A stretch of DNA of 64,000 bases from Amanita rubescens. Its lineage: Eukaryota > Basidiomycota > Agaricomycetes > Agaricales > Amanitaceae. The stretch spans positions 144,227 to 208,226 of the forward strand of contig WION01000064.1 of NCBI GenBank assembly GCA_015039365.1, in the 5' to 3' direction. The translations under genes and the position numbers were made by a program. The notes under the pieces were generated by a model that saw only the letters and a list, made by a program, of their open reading frames with translations, ran no database searches and was not told the DNA's origin. This document shows, in pieces, positions 58,584 through 64,000 of the stretch (position 1 is its first letter; each line of letters opens with the position of its first letter).

Positions 58584-60129
58584 ATTAAAGAAGCGATTAA
58601 TCAAATGCTAGAGGATGCAAGAGGTCGAAGCAGAGGCTTGGTAACACGAACAGACGATATTGCGTACAAGGACACGTATACGATAGCGATAGCAATAAAA
58701 TTAAGGGTAATAGGGGCGTCGGCTAGAGCGGGTAAAGGCCAGGACAGATAGTCGGTGGTAGGGAAGAGAGAGGAAAGACGAGCGAAAGGCGGAGGAGGGT
58801 TATATATCGTCGTTGTATGCGGAGGAGGTCGACATGATCGTAGGACTGACGTCGTCATCGAGAGATGCACAGAAAAGGAAAGAGGACGACATGGGCAGTT
58901 GTATGCGCGAAGTACTTCTCGTTGGGAAGTTGCGCTGCCTCTTCGGATGCGCGCACCAGCGTAGATCGTGCAAAGCCGAGGTGTTAGAATTACTGCTTCG
59001 GTTTTGCGACGACAATATCAGCCAATGCATCACCTCGTACTGTACAAAACGGCCGATAACGAAGTCGGTCTGTCTAGGATGTCCAAAGGTGATAGTGGTG
59101 ACCGTCTTGGTGTTGATGGTGATGCTGTTTTGATTGCCAAATTAGAAGTAGATGCCGAAGCTAAAGGCAAAGCCACAGAAAACAATAGAGTGGCCAAGGT
59201 CATCATCATCTTGGGTGTGACGGAACTGTTGCAGACTTGAATCCACTAAAGCCTTCCTCTTCTTCGACCACAACTATGGCAGCTATCGTCGCTGAGGACA
59301 TAGAAGACAACGACGTAGACTGTATAAGGGGCAAAAACATCAGATAACTCATATAACACGAAACGTTATTGATTACATCCACGTTTTTCAACCGGGAACG
59401 TTGATTACCGGTCGCAAAGTAGTAACGACGCCCACACCTCCACTCGTTGCGCGGAAAAGGTAATCCAACACACAAACGTTGCGAGCATAACGGTTGATCC
59501 AGCGAAAGTGGTGGCAGTGGTTGTGACCAAAATGGGTGTTGTTAGAGCTGACGTCGCCAAACCGGAAGAGATCAAAGGAGACATCGTACGGCAGATTGGG
59601 AGTAGCCAAAATGTTGTTTGTTCGAGTGTTCAGCGTTAAGCGGTCGCGGCGAAAATAGCTGAAAACCCAAACTCCTACCGTCTCGGCGGATGCGATTCAC
59701 AGCGTTAAATATTTTTATGGAGCTTAGGGTCCGGTTCCAATTGTCGCCGTTTTTTTTTGGCAGGTGCGGAATTGAGGGAAGAGGTGTTGATGGTTGCAAT
59801 TGGGCGCGATGGGTTGTAGAGGGGTCGAAAATCATCTATCGTCATTGGCAGAGATGTGAGACTCGTTTGATGCAATAGAGGGTACACATACGTCGTCCAC
59901 ACAAACGCGATTTGACTCAACATCAAAACGAAATCATCGGGATCACGATCCTCGAAATCGGTATCGTCAACCTCCGAAAAGGAGCACTGTTGGGGTGTAG
60001 AGGGATCAGGCGTGGATGTAAAGCGTTCCATGTAGTGATATTGGTTTTTTTTCTCAAAAGGAGATGTCTCAAAAAGGAGACGTTCACGGGCGAGCGTCTC
60101 TTTTTTTGGAAATAAGCAAAGCAGATAGT
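58584..60129. other. Upstream region of the RRM gene, no gene recognised
   Basis: Short ORFs on both strands with no conserved pattern. Likely 5' UTR and promoter of the RRM gene (58584-58900), then unassigned sequence. Confidence 0.4.
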
Positions 60130-60372
60130 AGAAGGGGCGGGGAGTTGGTTTACGTATAGTTGGAAGAGGTTTTTGGTGGGTAGAATTGGGTATAGAGGGA
60201 TTACTGCGCAGTTGTAGGAGTCGTCGGGAAGCAGGATTTGGCATGGTGGAGTGTAAAGGTTCACAGATGGACGTAGAGGGGTTTCGTGTGATGAGTACGA
60301 AAGTTGAGGCAGGATAGTCATGAAACATAGCTGGTCAGCACAATTGAACGGTTTAGAGAGGGAACACATACC
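60130..60372 (-). repeat. Inverted relative of the 26.8-27.6 kb minisatellite
   Basis: On the minus strand the segment starts with GTATGTGTTCCCTC at 60372, then CCGTTCAATTGTGCTGAC ending at 60335. It continues with CCTGCCTCAAC, ACCCCTCTACGTCCATCTG, TCCCTCTATACCCAATTCTA and CCCACC. The first two blocks match 26768-26810 and the rest matches the minisatellite units. It holds about one to two diverged units. Confidence 0.65.
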
Positions 60373-60930
60373 TTGTGTAGGTGCTATGTTGACACGAGAG
60401 AGCAGAAGAGAGTGACAGAGTTAGGGGGAAGACGAACAGATTTGCGAAGGCAGAGGACACAGCAACTGACGGAATAATTCATATCGGTTGCGTCTTCTTT
60501 ATCACCGGGAATGTTGACATCTTTGTCAGAGTAGTTGTTGTGTCTCGTCGCACGACCTGTGTTATGTCTCGCGTCTGTCCGGGGACGTTTGTGCCGGAAA
60601 ATGTCGTTGCGCCGGAAAATGCCGCGCGCGCTAGCGTGTCTCGGGTCTCGCCGGCCAATTGGTCGGTTAAAGCCGCGTCAGCAAGATACCGAGTCCTTTC
60701 AGGCCTCGGAACCATCGATTTACGACAAAACCGATACCTACGTTTCACTTCGGCCTCGGAACTATGTAAATTTCCTAATGCGACAGCGGAATTAAATTCC
60801 GCGACTTAGGCCAACATCATGACCGTTTTTGGGATCAACTTGACAACTTGAATGTGATCAAAAGATGATGATATCAAGATTTGAAAATGTACACTAAGAA
60901 AGGCTAAGACATTATTACAAGAAAAAAAAA
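60373..60930. other. Intergenic, no gene recognised
   Basis: CpG-rich at 60540-60700, then AT-rich towards the 3' end of the gene at 60931. Contains a local duplication of GCCGGAAAATG (60591 and 60611). No feature can be named. Confidence 0.4.
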
Positions 60931-63014
60931 CTAGGTGTCTGGCAATGTTCTTGGAATGATGGCTGCACGACCAAAATATCGAAAGTAACTCTGGGTGTAG
61001 AATCTGGCGAGAGCGTATTCGTAATGCAGCAGCTCATTCTCTGGGGCCTCCGCCGTCGGTGTTGGCAGGCGCGCTACATGATGTCGATGATAATGATCCC
61101 ATTCAAACATCACCCGACGCAAAGCATGGAGGTATGGAAGGCGATCTCGGACATCAGGCGATGCCAGTCCCAGGCGAGCATTTCTAACTGACACCGTTGC
61201 CAGATGACGAGGTTGGTTGGGACGGAAGTAGAAACACCGTAATACGAGTTCCTCCCGGACCAGAGAATCAAGATCTTGATGTCGACCCTCAAACAGGCGT
61301 CGATCAAGAGCACGGCGATCCAATATGAGAAGTTCGAACCGGAACGATAGCTCTGAAATACCCCACATGTGTTCCTGCGTCTCCCGTACCGTAAACTCCC
61401 TGTTAGAGACCTGGTGGAGATTGGATATGTTGATGCCCAGTGCAGTTGCCTCTGGTGATAACAAATTGGTTAGGAAATGACGAGATTGCCCTGCCATGGT
61501 CTGTTGATTGGGCTCATGTCCATGCAATAGAGTACGCCAATCCTGGTTCGAGAGCAAACGGACCTCAGGGGCATTAGACGCCAGACGGTATATGCATAAA
61601 TCACGGATGGTTGTCCATAATGTAAGGAACCGATTTCGTCGCTGGGGATTGTTGCCAGAACAAAAAAGTCCCGGTTCCGGGAATGCATACTTCCCATCAT
61701 TGTCTGTCAGCTTGGTTGACGAGTAAAGATATTTTGGGTCACGATCGACAGCGCGTAGGGCACTTTGCCACGATTGTAATGCAGGCGGCATGTATGGACT
61801 ATCAATCGGCTCAAATTTATCCCGGTCTGTTGATGCTTTAGGGCCTGGTTTTCCAGAACGGGAATCTGTCTGTATATAAGATGCAAAATTAGCTGAATGG
61901 GTGGTGTAACTTACACGGTTGGTGCCTTGTGCGTGAGTCTCGAGTATTTCGCGAGGGTCCGGCTTGCTCGAATTCATGTGGTTTAATTCCTCTCGGGTTT
62001 CCGTCACTAAAGAGGTCCGTATAACGAAGTGATTTTAAGCCGTGCTCGGAGATCGCCCGAAATCGGTTGTAGTTTGAATCACCTATGTAGATGCGTGGAA
62101 AGGGGTAGGGAACATAGTCTTCCAGTTCCAGCTTGTCTTGTGGTTGAATGATAGACGTGATGGAGAGGATATTCTCCTTCACGAAGGACGAGATGGGGCG
62201 TATGAACCAATAGGGGATCCCTGCAGCAAAAAGTCTCTCCGCGACATCTGCGTCAAGGACAAAGCAACCGATGACCTTGGCCGTTTCCGTTGCAGGAGGG
62301 ACGCGACCTTCCATGTAGGGTTCAAAATTTTCTATGTAGTCAAGCAGCGCCCACAGCTCCATCCACAGACGTTGAACCTGCCGACATTCGAATAAGACCT
62401 CTTTACGCGCCATTGAGACTGCCCTCAAACGACTTAAACTACGGCGGAGATTAACAGATAGCGATTTTGTTTCAGGGTAATGGGTGCTATGATCAACTTT
62501 GGCTTGAACCACCCTCTCATTCAACCGTTCGCAGCACTGCTCCATTGCTTGCAACTCGTGATGCGGTAGGAACCCGATCCCCAAGTTCCATCCATGTTGA
62601 TGGACTGGTTCAAAATCAAGGCGAGTGGGATTCCACCACATGATCGAATACTGCGACGGTAGCGCGTCTTTTTGGGGAACACAGCACAAGTACGGGGCTG
62701 ACCGAGAAAATGGCTGAGGCCACTGTGTGTGATCGTCCACACCATAACGGCCGTCTATCCTTGCATATAGATTACAACGACCAGGAGGCGCAAATATATG
62801 TTCTTGGCTGGGAGTGGCGATGTAATAATCAGAATAGTGAGGGTGAATAGCTGCAACGCGTCCATCGAACGCCCCGAGAGGCACTAAGATAACATTGAGG
62901 CGCTGTGATCGTACGTGCCATAGGTAGCTTACCATCAGTTCTCCGATTCCGTAACAAATCTGTCGCTTGTGTACTAGGTATAGAAACGGCTGGCGGCATA
63001 TCTTCGGGTATCAT
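60931..63014 (-). CDS. 661-residue protein of unknown function
   Basis: Three exons with two 49-nt introns (62884-62932 and 61866-61914), both GTAAG..AG. Spliced, the product runs from MIPEDMPPAVSIPSTQ (63014) through TDVPLGAFDGRVAAIHPHYS and PSQEHIFAPPGRCNLYARID. It continues with QYSIMWWNPTRLDFEPVHQ, RLWMELWALLDYIENFEPYM, KVIGCFVLDADVAERLFAAG, IPYWFIRP, RIYIGDSNYNRF, RDKFEPIDSPYMPPALQSW and KYAFPEPGLFCSGNNPQRR, ending RTLPDT. The acceptor tatacagacag restores the frame between the two large ORFs. An exon upstream of 63014 is possible (acceptor tatcacag at about 63030). The pattern recalls lineage-expanded agaricomycete proteins, often near mobile elements, but I know no function and see no catalytic motif. 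Confidence 0.65.
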
Positions 63015-63689
63015 CAATAAGAACAGCGCCTGTGATAAGAGAAGGATATACATACTGAAGGCGGTGAATCGCAACAATATATCACAAAATGCGATGAGGC
63101 GTCGCCGCGAGTCCAAAGCAACAATGACTCATCGGCCACTCAGGCTGCGTGCGGCTTAGTCACCGTATATTTGTTCGTGCTTGACGCCAGGCCATGCCGT
63201 AGCATTTCCGAACACAGGAAAGGAGGGCGAATCGTTCAAGGAGGACAAGAGAATGTCATATTGTTGAATATTAATAAAAAAGGGACACAGGTATCGTTTC
63301 CTTCATGTTTCTCTTCCAGGAATAGGTCATGCTAGCGGGTGATGGTAGTAGAATTTACAGAGGGGTTAAGTTAAGGCTTGGAGAGACTCGCAAGTTCGTG
63401 GCAAGGGCGAAACGCCCAAGTCTCAAGATCTCACGCCTCGCCCTCGCGAGTTCATCACGCACCTCCGGGCAGTATTTTGCAATCTAACAAACAATACGAT
63501 TCGGCACTAAAATCGTCAACTTGCAAATGCGGCCGCCACCGGGCATGTACTACATCTCGATTCGTACAACGACTACCTACTTATATGATAAGCTATGTAG
63601 GCAGTGGAAATTCGTAGGAAGAAAGATTACAAATAAGGGAATGTGGTGCGCTCAACAGTGTCAGTCGTCATCATGATGCGACGGCAAGG
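63015..63689. other. Upstream region, no gene recognised
   Basis: Presumed promoter of the leftward gene at 63014 and unassigned sequence. The short plus ORF at 63378-63617 has no conserved pattern. Confidence 0.35.
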
Positions 63690-63879
63690 AGTCATCCACT
63701 TGCTTCAATCCCCAGTTTCGGTGTCGAAGCTCTGTTGTCCAGCATGCTGGGAGTTTCTGGCTGCGTTGCGGGCTGAGACTAGTACCAAAGGGGATCAGAA
63801 GCTGGCTGTTCGCGGCCATCTATGTGCCGCGAAATTGGACAAAACCCATTCCATTGCCAAAAATGGCAATGAAACATGA
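63690..63879 (+). pseudogene. OTT_1508-like deaminase fragment, copy c
   Basis: A plus-strand frame reads SPVSVSKLCCPACWEFLAAL, then KLAVRGHL, the second zinc motif block of the deaminase family seen at 50.2 and 48.3 kb. The HxE half is not seen upstream, and the frame ends at 63879 within repeat sequence without the usual LPDWLP continuation. It is a fragment, or the gene continues in a form I cannot read. Confidence 0.6.
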
Positions 63880-63975
63880 TGATCATTGATGATCATGCAC
63901 GATCATGATGTATCATGATGAACTGTGATGAATCATCATGAATGGGAGTGATTCATGATGATCCCTCATGATTGC
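63854..63975. repeat. Hairpin followed by an ATGATCATG-rich palindromic array
   Basis: CATTGCCA at 63853 and TGGCAATG pair around AAA. From 63873 the sequence is dominated by overlapping TGATGATCAT, GATCATGATG and ATCATGATGA units, which are self-complementary, for about 100 bp. It directly follows the deaminase fragment. Confidence 0.75.
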
Positions 63976-64000
63976 TTTTCCCCCCTTTGACTTGGGCTCT

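Noticed and set aside
58813..59240. Plus-strand ORFs upstream of the RRM gene
   Set aside because: No conserved pattern and overlapping frames of similar length; no evidence of a gene.
1..64000. CRISPR arrays, operons or bacterial-type genes
   Set aside because: Spliceosomal introns throughout and eukaryotic gene families show a fungal nuclear genome; the tandem repeats seen have no spacer structure.

Overview
The window is nuclear DNA of a filamentous basidiomycete, most likely an agaricomycete. The genes are dense and carry many 45-60 nt GT..AG introns. The accessory content (F-box-like tandem genes, a Crinkler-type header, a Plavaka DNA transposase, deaminase-fold genes with SKLCCPVCW motifs) is typical of that class. 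The species cannot be named from the sequence.

Housekeeping half (1 to about 25.1 kb). From the left: the 5' end of a secreted or membrane protein; the branched-chain 2-oxoacid dehydrogenase E1 alpha subunit; a V-ATPase c'-type proteolipid; a very short Crinkler-header gene; a ZIP metal transporter of the SLC39A9/Atx2 type; two tandem F-box-like genes plus a decayed third copy; a mitochondrial carrier of the NAD+ type; a single-pass membrane protein; an F-box/LRR-like gene; the ribosome-biogenesis GTPase Bms1; a Cep57/Ppc89-like spindle pole protein; and Aurora kinase. Several neighbours share very short intergenic spaces (Bms1/Cep57-like, about 112 bp head to head; Crinkler/ZIP, about 163 bp head to head; Cep57-like to Aurora, about 100 bp).

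Accessory half (about 25.1 to 64 kb). This part is repeat-rich: a GC-rich minisatellite (26.8-27.6 kb) with an inverted relative at 60.1-60.4 kb; a PIF/Harbinger-like MITE with a TTA target duplication and a tRNA-like core; an AT-rich field of degenerate tandem repeats; a 1.7 kb non-autonomous LTR element with a TTCTG target duplication; a full-length, intron-containing Plavaka transposase gene; and three direct plus one inverted copy of a composite element that carries a piece of the Plavaka 5' coding region. A JmjC-type dioxygenase gene lies between two of the composite copies. Two OTT_1508-like deaminase genes follow, with a third fragment at the right end. The far right also holds a FEN1 pseudogene fragment, an RRM gene cut off inside its second RRM, and a 661-residue gene of unknown function.

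The left half encodes unrelated core functions. In the right half the transposase, its deletion derivatives, the JmjC gene and the deaminases form a mobile-element and lineage-specific neighbourhood. Whether any of these genes work together is inference only.
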